From Chitinophagales bacterium (GTDB lineage Bacteria; Bacteroidota; Bacteroidia; Chitinophagales; JADIYW01), in NCBI GenBank assembly GCA_019694955.1, contig JAIBAX010000008.1:43271-107270 (forward strand): a stretch of 64,000 nucleotides of DNA, read 5' to 3'. The notes under the pieces are model-generated. The model was not told the origin of the DNA. It ran no database searches and was given only the letters and a program-made list of their open reading frames with translations. A program made the position numbers and the translations under genes. Shown here piece by piece: positions 16,540-25,644 of the stretch (position 1 is its first letter; each line of letters opens with the position of its first letter).

Positions 16540-17697
16540 TTAGAAAAATTTGCCAAAAAAGCCTTTGTCCTCTTTTGTTTGCTTGGAAGATGGTTTGAAA
16601 TTGTTCATTTCCCTCATTTTTTCCAAAAGATGTACTTCTTCATTGCTTAAATGTTCAGGCGTAAATACTTGTACTTCAACGATTTGATCTCCTTTTCCGT
16701 ATGAATTTACGGAGGGCAGTCCTTTCCCTTGTAAGCGGAATAATTTTCCACTTTGCGTACCTTTTGGTATCTTTATCTTTGCGGCACCGCCAATGGTTGG
16801 CACGTCCACAGATGTTCCCAATGCCGCATCAGCGAAATTCAAATGCAATGTGTACACAACATCCTGACCTTCTCTACGCAAGTCTTGATGCGATTGTTCC
16901 TCGATATTTATGAGTAAATCACCTGGATATCCACCTCTTAGACCAGCATTTCCTTTTCCGGTCATGGATAATTGGATGCCTTCGGTGACACCTGCCGGAA
17001 TGTCGATGGTGATTGTTTCTTCGCCGTAAACCCTGCCTTCGCCACGGCACTTAGTACATTTATTAGTGATGATTCTACCTTCTCCATGACAGGTATGACA
17101 CGTAGAAGCTGTTGCCATCTGTCCCAAAATGGTATTGGTAACCCTTCTTACTTGCCCGCTGCCGTTACAGGTTGTACACGTTTGGAAAGAACCACTGTCT
17201 TTCGCTCCCGAACCATTACAACCATCACAGACGATATGTTTTTTTACTTTGATTTGTTTCTTTGCGCCGTTGGCAATTTCTTCGATGTTAAGTTTTACCT
17301 TAATACGGATATTAGAACCGGGTTCTCCACGTCCGGTACGACGTCTTCCACCACTACTGCCACCAAAGAATGAGCCGAATGGACTTCCTTCGCCAAAGAT
17401 GTCGCCAAAATTGGCAAAGATATCCTCCATATTCATGCCACCACCACCATATCCGCCGCCAAAACCGCCATTGCCACCAACACCTTGATGTCCAAAGCGA
17501 TCGTATCTTGCCTTTTTCTCTTCATTGCTGAGGATGTCGTAAGCTTCTGCTGCTTCTTTGAATTTTTCTTCCGCTTCTTTATCGCCGGGATTGCGGTCGG
17601 GATGATACTGTAAGGCTATCTTGCGGTAAGCTTTTTTAATTTCTTCCGCAGAAGCACCTTTTTGTACACCTAATATTTCGTAATAATCTCTTTTCAT
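16540..17697 (-). CDS. dnaJ: Chaperone protein DnaJ
   Basis: Hsp40 co-chaperone that delivers unfolded clients to DnaK and stimulates its ATPase. The J domain has HPD at residues 32-34, followed by a Gly/Phe-rich region, then four zinc-finger repeats ([32 protein letters not shown]) and the C-terminal client-binding domains. At 385 residues it is a full type I DnaJ. It starts 2 bp after the grpE stop, so the two are surely co-transcribed. dnaK is not in the window. Confidence 0.97.
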   Translation of the reverse strand: MKRDYYEILGVQKGASAEEIKKAYRKIALQYHPDRNPGDKEAEEKFKEAAEAYDILSNEEKKARYDRFGHQGVGGNGGFGGGYGGGGMNMEDIFANFGDIFGEGSPFGSFFGGSSGGRRRTGRGEPGSNIRIKVKLNIEEIANGAKKQIKVKKHIVCDGCNGSGAKDSGSFQTCTTCNGSGQVRRVTNTILGQMATASTCHTCHGEGRIITNKCTKCRGEGRVYGEETITIDIPAGVTEGIQLSMTGKGNAGLRGGYPGDLLINIEEQSHQDLRREGQDVVYTLHLNFADAALGTSVDVPTIGGAAKIKIPKGTQSGKLFRLQGKGLPSVNSYGKGDQIVEVQVFTPEHLSNEEVHLLEKMREMNNFKPSSKQTKEDKGFFGKFF

Positions 17698-17699
17698 AC

Positions 17700-18323
17700 T
17701 TATTTGCCAACCACTACTTTTGCATAGCGGATAATCTTATCATTTAAAAAATAGCCTTTTTCAACTTCGTCGATTACTTTGCCTTTCATTTCTTCATTCG
17801 GAGCAGGGATTTCTGTGATAGCTTCATGAAAATCAGCATCAAAATCCGCACCGATACTTTCCATGGGTTTTAATCCTTTGTTATATAAGGTTTTGGTGAA
17901 TTTATCCTGGATCAAACGGATACCTACTTTCAGTTGCTCTATATCTGTTGCAGACTCGAAAGATTTTTCTGCCCTGTGGAAATCATCTAATACAGGCAAG
18001 ATATCTTGGATGATTTCTTGACCAGCCGTTTTGATGAGGTCAATTCTTTCCTTGGCAGTTCTTCTTTTAAAATTGTCAAATTCTGCAAAAAGTCGCAAAT
18101 ATTTATCCTTTTGTTCAGCCAGTTCTGCTTGAATCTTATTTAGCACTTCTTGCAGACCATCTACTTTTGATTCATTGCTGTCATTTTGACTTTCTTCATT
18201 TTCATTTGCGGTAGATTCAATGACCACCTCTTGTTCGTGATTTTCCATTTCTTCGCCATTTACAGGCACTTTTTCTTCGGTCATACCTGATTTTTTTCTT
18301 TTAAAAAACAAAAACTTTGCCAC
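17700..18323 (-). CDS. grpE: Nucleotide exchange factor GrpE
   Basis: Releases ADP from DnaK. 207 residues: an acidic, low-complexity N-terminus, a long coiled coil ([20 protein letters not shown] onward), [15 protein letters not shown], and the beta domain ([20 protein letters not shown], then [18 protein letters not shown]). All standard GrpE features are present. Directly upstream of dnaJ. Confidence 0.96.
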   Translation of the reverse strand: MAKFLFFKRKKSGMTEEKVPVNGEEMENHEQEVVIESTANENEESQNDSNESKVDGLQEVLNKIQAELAEQKDKYLRLFAEFDNFKRRTAKERIDLIKTAGQEIIQDILPVLDDFHRAEKSFESATDIEQLKVGIRLIQDKFTKTLYNKGLKPMESIGADFDADFHEAITEIPAPNEEMKGKVIDEVEKGYFLNDKIIRYAKVVVGK

Positions 18324-18394
18324 GCATCAAAGATGGGACAAATTGACAGTATTTCGAAGGAATTGAAATGAAATTATGGCTAAGTTTTTTATAC

Positions 18395-18430
18395 AACCTC
18401 GAGGGTTGGTTTCTTATAACCTGCGAGGTT
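18395..18430. repeat. Paired 13-bp palindromes (AACCTCGAGGGTT / AACCTGCGAGGTT)
   Basis: Two members of a dispersed family of 13-bp near-palindromes at 18395-18407 and 18418-18430, between tlpA and grpE on the minus strand. Similar units occur at 23752-23801, 35456-35610 and 56877-56889. Confidence 0.8.
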
Positions 18431-18432
18431 AC

Positions 18433-18987
18433 TCACTCTGACTTGTAATTTTTCAATCTTTTATTGAGCTCCAACTCGATAAGTGCATGTGAAGGATTGA
18501 CGGCGATCACATAGCCATCTTCATCGACTAAGAATGTCCTTGGTATGGAGCGTACGCCATATTCTACGGCTGGTTTTGAACTCCAGTAGCCAAGGTCGCT
18601 GACATGCCATTTCCAATAGAGGCTGTCTTTTTTAATCTGACTTATCCAATTTTCTTTATTATAATCTAGCGAAACATTGAAAACGGCAAAACCCTTGGTT
18701 TCTTTGCGCCATTTTTCTTTTTCATATTTTTTATATAAGGCTACTACAGCAGGATTTTTTGCCCGACAGGGTCCACACCATGAAGCCCAAAAGTCTATCA
18801 ATACTACACTGCCTTTTAAATCGGAAAGCCTTAATGTATCACTGGTTGGTGAAGGATATGCTATTTCCGGTGCCAAGGTGCCGACAGTAGGAAAACCATT
18901 GGTTTTTTTTCCTGACTTTTGCGATATTGCAAATATGCTGAAGATAGCTATAATGCCTACGAGAAGAATGGCGGTGTATCTGTTCAT
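18433..18987 (-). CDS. TlpA-like thiol-disulfide oxidoreductase
   Basis: 184 residues. An N-terminal membrane anchor/signal (residues 5-21, AILLVGIIAIFSIFAIS) precedes a thioredoxin-fold AhpC/TSA-Redoxin domain with active site WCGPC at residues 70-74, then the cis-Pro region (GVRSIPRTFLVDEDG). It probably reduces disulfides of periplasmic proteins. It is 41 bp downstream of murA on the same strand. The electron donor is not evident in the window. Confidence 0.9.
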   Translation of the reverse strand: MNRYTAILLVGIIAIFSIFAISQKSGKKTNGFPTVGTLAPEIAYPSPTSDTLRLSDLKGSVVLIDFWASWCGPCRAKNPAVVALYKKYEKEKWRKETKGFAVFNVSLDYNKENWISQIKKDSLYWKWHVSDLGYWSSKPAVEYGVRSIPRTFLVDEDGYVIAVNPSHALIELELNKRLKNYKSE

Positions 18988-19028
18988 AAATTCTTTTTAT
19001 AGGGAAAACCAAAATCCGTGCCAGTTGT

Positions 19029-20339
19029 TTATATGCGTTTAATCTCTGCCCCTAATGCTAGCAACCTGTTTTCAATATCCTGATAACCTCTGTCAATCTG
19101 ATGAATGCTGTTGATGGTAGACTTTCCGGTGGCGGATAATGCCGCAATCAGCAAAGCCACTCCTGCGCGAATATCCGGTGATGACATATTAATACCTCTT
19201 AGCTGATATTCTCTATTTATGCCGATAACAGTAGCACGGTGGGGGTCGCAGAGGATGATTTTTGCCCCCATATCTATCAATTTGTCGGTAAAATATAGGC
19301 GGCTTTCAAACATCTTTTGGTGTACCAAAAGGCTACCTTCTGCTTGCGTGGCGGTAACGAGAACAACACTCAGCAAGTCTGGTGTAAAGCCCGGCCACGG
19401 TGCATCATATATGGTCAAAATTGAGCCATCTATAAAGGTGTCCAGCTTATAGTGGTCTTGTTCAGGGATGAATAAGTCGTCACCCCTTTCTTCGATAGTG
19501 ATGCCGAGCTTCCTAAACACCATTGGGATATTGCCGAGCATATCAATACGGGCATTTTTGATGGTGATTTCTGACTGCGTCATAGCGACCATACCAATAA
19601 AACTGCCCACTTCTATCATATCCGGTAGCAGCTTATGGGTAGTGCCGTGCAATTTTTTTACCCCTTCAATAGTCAACAGATTAGAGCCTATTCCGGATAT
19701 TTTGGCGCCCATTTGGTTGAGCATTCTGCACAATTGTTGTAGATAAGGTTCACAGGCAGCATTGTAAATAACCGTAAGTCCTTCCGCCAGTACAGCGCAC
19801 ATTACCATGTTGGCAGTTCCGGTTACTGAGGGTTCTTCCAATAATATTTTTTTTCCAACGAGTTTATCTGCTTTAAGGCTGTATAAATCTTGGTGTATAT
19901 CGTAGTCTAAGGTAGCGCCAAATTCTTGAAATCCGTTGAAATGGGTGTCTAACCTTCTACGTCCGATTTTATCGCCGCCCGGTTGTGGCATAAATGCTCT
20001 ATGAAACCTGGAAAGCATTGGCCCCATAGTGAGCACTGACCCGCGCAAGCTTCCTGCTCTTTTTCTGAATTTGTCGGAATTGATAATTTCAGGATCTATA
20101 CCTCCGGCATTGAAAGTAACCGTGTCTCTACTGTGACGAGTAGTTTTTACGCCAAGATTTTCTAATAAGACGATTAGATTGTTGACGTCAAGGATGTCAG
20201 GAATATTGGAAATGGTGACATCTTCGTCTGTAAGTAAAACTGCGGAAATAATTTGTAAAGCCTCATTTTTTGCTCCTTGAGGAATGATTTCTCCTTTTAA
20301 CTTTTTACCTCCATATACTTCAAAAGCATCCTGATTCAT
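19029..20339 (-). CDS. murA: UDP-N-acetylglucosamine 1-carboxyvinyltransferase MurA
   Basis: First committed step of peptidoglycan synthesis: transfers enolpyruvate from PEP to UDP-GlcNAc. 436 residues with the two-domain EPSP-synthase-like fold: QGAKNEALQIISAVLLTDE at the start, GSLRGSVLTMGPMLSRF, and DIRAGVALLIAALSATGKS near the end. The mobile loop reads MPQPGGDKIGRRRLD, with Asp (residue 123, codon 19971-19973) where E. coli has catalytic Cys115. Cys-to-Asp MurA enzymes are active but not alkylated by fosfomycin. It heads a likely murA-tlpA-grpE-dnaJ transcript. Confidence 0.96.
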   Translation of the reverse strand: MNQDAFEVYGGKKLKGEIIPQGAKNEALQIISAVLLTDEDVTISNIPDILDVNNLIVLLENLGVKTTRHSRDTVTFNAGGIDPEIINSDKFRKRAGSLRGSVLTMGPMLSRFHRAFMPQPGGDKIGRRRLDTHFNGFQEFGATLDYDIHQDLYSLKADKLVGKKILLEEPSVTGTANMVMCAVLAEGLTVIYNAACEPYLQQLCRMLNQMGAKISGIGSNLLTIEGVKKLHGTTHKLLPDMIEVGSFIGMVAMTQSEITIKNARIDMLGNIPMVFRKLGITIEERGDDLFIPEQDHYKLDTFIDGSILTIYDAPWPGFTPDLLSVVLVTATQAEGSLLVHQKMFESRLYFTDKLIDMGAKIILCDPHRATVIGINREYQLRGINMSSPDIRAGVALLIAALSATGKSTINSIHQIDRGYQDIENRLLALGAEIKRI

Positions 20340-20514
20340 TTCAGATATTTATTTAACGGCTAAAGTAAGGCGTTTTTGTTAAAAAAACGAATTTCCGTAT
20401 GGTGAAGGCTTTTGATATGGTGGGTTAAATTTTAGAGATGTTGAGAATTATTCGCACATCCGTGGCAATTTTCCTATTAGAAATCTCTGCCGTTTACAAT
20501 TTTTAAGTTCATGT

Positions 20515-20575
20515 GTAAGGGATTGCAGCGTTTCCATGAATAAGCGGAAAGCCCGACCCCTGACTAGGGGATACA
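20515..20575. repeat. Possible dispersed intergenic repeat (AAGGGATTGCAGCG...GCGGAAAGCCCG)
   Basis: Between murA and the DUF4290 gene, a GC-richer segment contains GGGATTGCAGCG, then AAGCGGAAAGCCCGACC and an internal CCCCTGACTAGGGG palindrome. From memory, sequences containing GATTGCAGCG and GCGGAAAGCCCG recur between genes in many Bacteroidota. Only one copy is in this window, so the repeat status is not shown here. Confidence 0.35.
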
Positions 20576-20581
20576 CCCATA

Positions 20582-21247
20582 TTAATAACGTTTGCGGTTA
20601 CTATTATTGTTGTTTTGTTTGTAATTGCCGTTGCTGCGGTTTTTGTTCTTATTCTTATTTTTATTTTTGTGTTGATAGCTCTGGTTATTACCTCCTCTTG
20701 TGAGTTTGGCAAAGGATTCAATATTCATTTCTTCGCTGATTTCCAATTCGCCACTAGAGATGGATTTCATATCTTCTTTTACCAATTCGAGGCTTACTTC
20801 TTCATTGCTCCATGTTTTATAGGCCATTTTCATGAAGTTGCCAATGAGTTCGGTGAAGGCGAGTTTTTTATCGCCATCTTCCATCTCTGAAGCTTTCAGA
20901 ACCATCGTTTCGACATTTTTGCCATAATGACGGAACTTAATCCTGTTCTTAGGGTAGGGGAGGTGGACAGGTTTTATCCTTGCGACTTCTGGCGAAGGTT
21001 GTCCAAACGGCCAGTCAACGTCTAATTGAAAACCAGAAATGACATATAGATGATCCCATATTTTTTCTCTGTAATCATTGGCAAATTTAAGGTGAGGGTT
21101 GAGCGTACCCATTATTTCAATGATAGCTTCACAGGCTTTCAGTCGTTGATCTCTATCTTGAATGGTCATGGCGTGGTTGACGAGTTTTTGAATGTAACGT
21201 CCATATTCACGCATTTCTATATGGTTGCGACTTGAATTGTATTCCAT
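20582..21247 (-). CDS. DUF4290 domain protein with Asn/Lys-rich tail
   Basis: 221 residues, a family essentially restricted to Bacteroidota. The conserved part (about 1-180) includes HIEMREYGRYIQKLVNHAM, AIIEIMGTLNPHLKFANDYR and WDHLYVISGFQLDVDWPFG. The final 35 residues are a low-complexity N/K tail (HKNKNKNKNKNRSNGNYKQN), suggesting nucleic-acid contact or disorder. No catalytic motif is seen and no function is established. Confidence 0.85.
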   Translation of the reverse strand: MEYNSSRNHIEMREYGRYIQKLVNHAMTIQDRDQRLKACEAIIEIMGTLNPHLKFANDYREKIWDHLYVISGFQLDVDWPFGQPSPEVARIKPVHLPYPKNRIKFRHYGKNVETMVLKASEMEDGDKKLAFTELIGNFMKMAYKTWSNEEVSLELVKEDMKSISSGELEISEEMNIESFAKLTRGGNNQSYQHKNKNKNKNKNRSNGNYKQNNNNSNRKRY

Positions 21248-21365
21248 TAAAAGATTATAATGTTGTCAAAAAAATAAAATTGTAGGAGTGATATTATCGA
21301 GTATGGTGCAAATATATAAAAAAATTATAAAACACCTTACTTAAACAACAATAAATCGTGGCATC

Positions 21366-23687
21366 CTATTCCAAAATCTTCAATCTTGCAAATTTAAGCA
21401 TGATTTTCTTCTGACCGTGTTTGTCGAAATAGATAGTGACAATTTTATTGTCGCCATTTCCCTCGATGGAGATAACTTTCCCTTTTTCGAATTTCTCATG
21501 TTCAACGAGCGTTCCGGGTTGCAGGCTGCCGATGTCTGTCTGCACAACTGCGGCGGGTGAGGTTTTGATACTGGAGACTTTCTTGAGCTGACTGGTATCA
21601 ACTTTTGTTTGGATAGGTGTTTTCGGTTTTTCAAAAATGTCTGAGGGTCTTTTTTGGTCAAACATATTACCCCAGCCGGACTGTTGTTGTGATTTTGTTT
21701 CTGTATTTCCTTTTCCAAACACTTCTGTATTGCTATCGCTGATTTCTTCAATGAAGCGACTTGGATCCTGATAATTCAATTGTCCGAATTTGTATCGGGT
21801 GAGCGCATAGGACAATGTCAGGCGTTCTTTGGCTCTGGTTATGGCAACATAAAACAGTCTTCGTTCTTCTTCGAGTTCTTCACGTGTATTGATGGAGAGT
21901 CCTGATGGGAATAGGTTTTCTTCCAGTCCTGCTACAAATACACTGGGGAACTCCAGTCCTTTTGCGGCATGGATGGTCATGAGTTTTACTTTGTCTTTAT
22001 CAGCACCTTTTTCATCGTCCATATCTGTAAGCAGTGATATCTGTTGTAAGTATGCTGCCAAATCGTTTTCGGGTGCTACTTCATCTTCTTCATACTCCGG
22101 TTTTTCCTGAAGTGTATATTCTTTGATACCGTTTAGCAATTCCTGCACGTTTTCATAGCGGCTGATACCTTCAGCCGTTTTATCTTTGTATAGGTCTTCA
22201 ATGAGTCCTGTTTTTCGCCCTACCTCTACAGCAATATCATAGGCATTTTTTTCTTTCAATTGGGTGCGGAAGCTTTCTATCAGCATATAAAATGCGTATA
22301 GTGAGGAGACGGCACGACCGGGGAGTCCGGTTTCTATTGGGTTTTGTATAATATCCCAAAGGGAGCACGACTTTTCTCCCGCTTTTACGATGACGGTGTT
22401 GATGGTTGTATCTCCGATACCTCTTGTTGGATAGTTGATGATTCTTTTAAAGGCCTCTTCATCTTTCGGGTTGACGATGAGGCGCAAGTATGCGATGATG
22501 TCTTTGATTTCCTTTCTTTGATAAAAGGAGATGCCGCCATATATTTTGTAGGCGATGTTTAGCTTGCGCAATGATTCTTCCAAGGCGCGCGATTGTGCAT
22601 TGGTACGATAAAGAATGGCGAAATCAGTGTTGCGGAGGTGGTGCCTGTTTTTTTGTTCAAAGATAAGATTTGCAATGAGCCTTCCTTCATCTGCTTCGCT
22701 GGCAGTTTTATATACTTTTATTTTTTCACCGCCGTCTTTTTCTGTCCAGATGGTTTTGGGAAGTTGGTGGCGGTTATTTTGGATGATTTCATTGGCAGCG
22801 TTGACGATATAAGAAGTAGATCTGTAATTCTGTTCCAGTTTGAAGACTTTAAGATCGGGGTAATCTCTTTCGAAATTGAGGATATTCTGGATGGTAGCGC
22901 CCCGGAATGCGTAGATACTTTGTGCATCATCGCCAACGACGCAAATATTTTCGTTTACAGCAGCTAGTCGCTTTACGATGGCATATTGTGCTGAGTTGGT
23001 ATCTTGAAACTCATCGATAAGTACATGCGTAAATCGATGCTGATATTTATGTAGTACTTCTGGGAATTTCTCTAAAAGTTCAAACATCTTAAAAAGGAGG
23101 TCGTCAAAGTCCATAGCACCAGCAAGGAAGCAACGGTGGGCATATTTGGCATATAGTTCAGCAGTTTTAGGTCTGCCGGCGGACTCATCATCGGCAATAT
23201 AATCAATGTTTGCTGCATATTCCTTTGGCCCCATAAGGTTGTTTTTTGCTGCTGAGATTCTAAAGAATATATTAGCAGGCTTGTACAGCTTATCATTGAG
23301 TTCTTCTTCCTTAATGATTGCCTTCAGTAAACTTTTAGCATCATCGGTATCGTAAATCGTAAAATTTCGGGGATAGCCAAGTTTTTCTGCTTCGATGCGC
23401 AAGATTCTGGCAAAAACGCTGTGGAAGGTACCCATATATAGGTTTTTTGCTTCCGAACCTACAATATGGCTAATTCTTTCTCGCATTTCCTGAGACGCCT
23501 TATTCGTAAATGTTAATGCCAATATCCGAAATGGGTCGACGCCTGATTTGATGAGGTGAGCAATTCTATAAGTCAGCACGCGTGTTTTCCCGGAGCCTGG
23601 TCCGGCAATAATCATTACCGGACCGTCTGTTTGTGTAACGGCCAGTAGCTGAGGTTCATTTAAGCCCGACAGATAATTTTCTTCCAT
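21366..23687 (-). CDS. UvrD/PcrA-type DNA helicase
   Basis: Superfamily 1A 3'-5' helicase for repair and replication restart. From the preferred start MEENYLSGLNEPQLLAVTQ the protein has 773 residues; the frame is open 22 codons further upstream, but that extension has no family similarity. Motifs: Walker A IIAGPGSGKTRVLTYRIAHL, motif Ia LTFTNKASQEMRERI, DEFQDTNSAQ (motif II), GDDAQSIYAFRGA (III), QNYRSTSYI (IV), VKLMTIHAAKGLEFPSVFVA (V) and FYVAITRAKERLTLSYA (VI). The last 60 residues (LVEHEKFEKGKVISIEGNG) form the Tudor-like C-terminal domain. Confidence 0.95.
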   Translation of the reverse strand: MEENYLSGLNEPQLLAVTQTDGPVMIIAGPGSGKTRVLTYRIAHLIKSGVDPFRILALTFTNKASQEMRERISHIVGSEAKNLYMGTFHSVFARILRIEAEKLGYPRNFTIYDTDDAKSLLKAIIKEEELNDKLYKPANIFFRISAAKNNLMGPKEYAANIDYIADDESAGRPKTAELYAKYAHRCFLAGAMDFDDLLFKMFELLEKFPEVLHKYQHRFTHVLIDEFQDTNSAQYAIVKRLAAVNENICVVGDDAQSIYAFRGATIQNILNFERDYPDLKVFKLEQNYRSTSYIVNAANEIIQNNRHQLPKTIWTEKDGGEKIKVYKTASEADEGRLIANLIFEQKNRHHLRNTDFAILYRTNAQSRALEESLRKLNIAYKIYGGISFYQRKEIKDIIAYLRLIVNPKDEEAFKRIINYPTRGIGDTTINTVIVKAGEKSCSLWDIIQNPIETGLPGRAVSSLYAFYMLIESFRTQLKEKNAYDIAVEVGRKTGLIEDLYKDKTAEGISRYENVQELLNGIKEYTLQEKPEYEEDEVAPENDLAAYLQQISLLTDMDDEKGADKDKVKLMTIHAAKGLEFPSVFVAGLEENLFPSGLSINTREELEEERRLFYVAITRAKERLTLSYALTRYKFGQLNYQDPSRFIEEISDSNTEVFGKGNTETKSQQQSGWGNMFDQKRPSDIFEKPKTPIQTKVDTSQLKKVSSIKTSPAAVVQTDIGSLQPGTLVEHEKFEKGKVISIEGNGDNKIVTIYFDKHGQKKIMLKFARLKILE

Positions 23688-23751
23688 TGCCTCAAAGATA
23701 AGCACTGTATCAGGAAATTTCAGATTAAGTATTCCACAATAGGCGGGAATC

Positions 23752-23801
23752 AACCCTGGAGGTTGATTTATTTGTCGAATAAACTGTCAACCTCCGAGGT
23801 T
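23752..23801. repeat. Paired 13-bp palindromes (AACCCTGGAGGTT / AACCTCCGAGGTT)
   Basis: Units at 23752-23764 and 23789-23801, between the divergent helicase and Nudix genes, where both promoters should lie. They belong to the same dispersed family as 18395-18430. Confidence 0.8.
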
Positions 23802-23820
23802 GATTTTTCGGTATTTATAT

Positions 23821-23828
23821 TAATTTTG
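23821..23828 (+). promoter_or_regulatory. -7 promoter box of the Nudix gene, almost at the start codon
   Basis: TAATTTTG fits TAnnTTTG and lies only 4 nt before the ATG at 23833. If used, the transcript would be essentially leaderless. Confidence 0.4.
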
Positions 23829-23832
23829 AAGC

Positions 23833-24474
23833 ATGCTAAAACATATTGAATTTATTGAGAAATTGCGAATAGAACTGCAAGGAACACTTCCCGGAACGGT
23901 GGCTCATGAAAAAATGCGGCCTTACTTGCGATTGGATCCTTCATTAAACATACCTATTCCACCTACCGCTAAGAAGAGTGCTGTTTTATGTTTAATATAT
24001 CCTTTGGAAGAAGTCCCTCACCTTGCATTAATTGAACGCCCTGTTTATGAAGGTGTTCACAGTGGGCAGTTGGCATTTCCTGGTGGGAAACCGGAACCGC
24101 ATGACATCAATCTTTTACAAACGGCGCTGAGGGAGGCTTATGAGGAAGTACGCATCTTAGAAGATAAGATAACTGTTTTGGGTAAATTGACAGATGTATA
24201 TGTATGGGCGAGTAATTTTCTGGTATCGCCATTTGTGGCATACGCTATGGAACGTCCCACATTTATTCCCGATCCGTCAGAGGTGCAAAGTATTCTGGAA
24301 ATTCCGGTGCATACATTTTTAAATGAGGATATTGTAAAGGAAAAACCTATGCAATCTAAGTTGAATACCTTATTAAATGCGCCTTATTTTGATTTGGACG
24401 GAAAGGTGCTTTGGGGTGCTACTGCCATGATGATCAGTGAATTGAAGGATATCATGCTTCGCTTCAATGATTAG
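23833..24474 (+). CDS. Nudix hydrolase, CoA pyrophosphatase-like
   Basis: 213 residues. The Nudix box GGKPEPHDINLLQTALREAYEEV (quoted in part: GGKPEPHD, then REAYEEV) lies near residue 85, preceded by the NudL/YeaB-type PVYEGVHSGQLAFPGG, which suggests hydrolysis of CoA or its derivatives. The stop overlaps the convergent WecA-like gene by 4 bp. Confidence 0.88.
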   Translation: MLKHIEFIEKLRIELQGTLPGTVAHEKMRPYLRLDPSLNIPIPPTAKKSAVLCLIYPLEEVPHLALIERPVYEGVHSGQLAFPGGKPEPHDINLLQTALREAYEEVRILEDKITVLGKLTDVYVWASNFLVSPFVAYAMERPTFIPDPSEVQSILEIPVHTFLNEDIVKEKPMQSKLNTLLNAPYFDLDGKVLWGATAMMISELKDIMLRFND

Positions 24475-25592
24475 CCGAGCTTAATACCCGTGATGGGACG
24501 TATATTGTCTTTAGCGTCCTGATTTTCGTCTATGGATTTATTGTTAGGAAGTGATTTTATGGAGAATAATACGATGGAAAGCATGATGGCGACTGCCAGT
24601 AATGCAACCATCATCCATAAATTACCGAGGAATTGAAGGTAATACCCAAAGACAATAAATCCAATATTGACAATAGACAATAATACGGAAGCTTGAACAT
24701 GTGATAACCCAATATCGATTAATTTATGGTGAATATGGTTTCTATCTGCTTCAAAAGGTGACTTGCCATTGAGGATTCTGAGGGAAAATGCCCTTAGTGT
24801 ATCAAATAATGGGATGATTAATATGGCGACAGCCATGCCAGGAGCTGCCGTTATCCAGAAGTGACCTCCAATATTTTGTAAGTGGATGATTTCGCTTTTT
24901 TCTATAAACTCAATAGCGAGGATAGATGAAAGTATGCCAATGGTAAGGCTACCAGAATCGCCCATAAATATTTTTGCCGGAGTAAAGTTATATTTGATAA
25001 AGGCAAATAATGATCCGACAATTGCGGAGGCAAGAATGGCAAAATCGTTGTAGTCATTCAAATAAAACCATCCGCCAAATGCAGAAGCGATGATCACTCC
25101 TGAGAATGCCGCTAAACAATTGATACCATCAATCAAATTGAAAGAATTGACAATAAGTATAATAACGAACATCGTCAGGGCGATGCTTACAAAGTAATTC
25201 AGGTGAGAGATATTGAATACACCATAAAGACTTGTGATGCGTATATCTCCGAAGTATGCAATGATGAAGGCTGCCGCTACTTGACCGATAAATTTCTTAT
25301 AGGCTGTTAATTCTACTATATCATCTTTAGCTCCCAAGATAAATACCAAACAGAATGCCGCCATGATGAATTGCAGTTTTGGCGTAATGGCAAAATTGGC
25401 ATATAAACATACTGAAATAAGAAATCCGGCAAAAATTCCTATTCCACCTAAGGTAGGTATTTTAGAATGATGTGATTTTCTTTGTCCCGGCGTATCATAT
25501 AGGTGTTTTATTTCAGCTACCGATATGATAGAAGGTATGACAAAAAACGTAATCAAAAACGCATTAATAGATGCAGCAATAACACTCAGCAT
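24471..25592 (-). CDS. Undecaprenyl-phosphate sugar-1-phosphate transferase (WecA/MraY family)
   Basis: 373-residue polytopic enzyme with about ten membrane spans. Conserved cytoplasmic motifs: GAKDDIVELTAYKKFIGQ (DD), NSFNLIDGINCLAAF, FMGDSGSLTIGI and the HIHHKLIDIGLSH loop characteristic of GlcNAc-1-P transferases rather than MraY. It would load the first sugar phosphate onto the lipid carrier and so initiate synthesis of an O-antigen or capsule-like polymer. It is the last gene of the minus-strand polysaccharide cluster. Confidence 0.9.
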   Translation of the reverse strand: MLSVIAASINAFLITFFVIPSIISVAEIKHLYDTPGQRKSHHSKIPTLGGIGIFAGFLISVCLYANFAITPKLQFIMAAFCLVFILGAKDDIVELTAYKKFIGQVAAAFIIAYFGDIRITSLYGVFNISHLNYFVSIALTMFVIILIVNSFNLIDGINCLAAFSGVIIASAFGGWFYLNDYNDFAILASAIVGSLFAFIKYNFTPAKIFMGDSGSLTIGILSSILAIEFIEKSEIIHLQNIGGHFWITAAPGMAVAILIIPLFDTLRAFSLRILNGKSPFEADRNHIHHKLIDIGLSHVQASVLLSIVNIGFIVFGYYLQFLGNLWMMVALLAVAIMLSIVLFSIKSLPNNKSIDENQDAKDNIRPITGIKLG

Positions 25593-25644
25593 AAAGTTCC
25601 CTTATGGCAAAAATACATTTTTCTCGGATAATATTACTAAAAGA

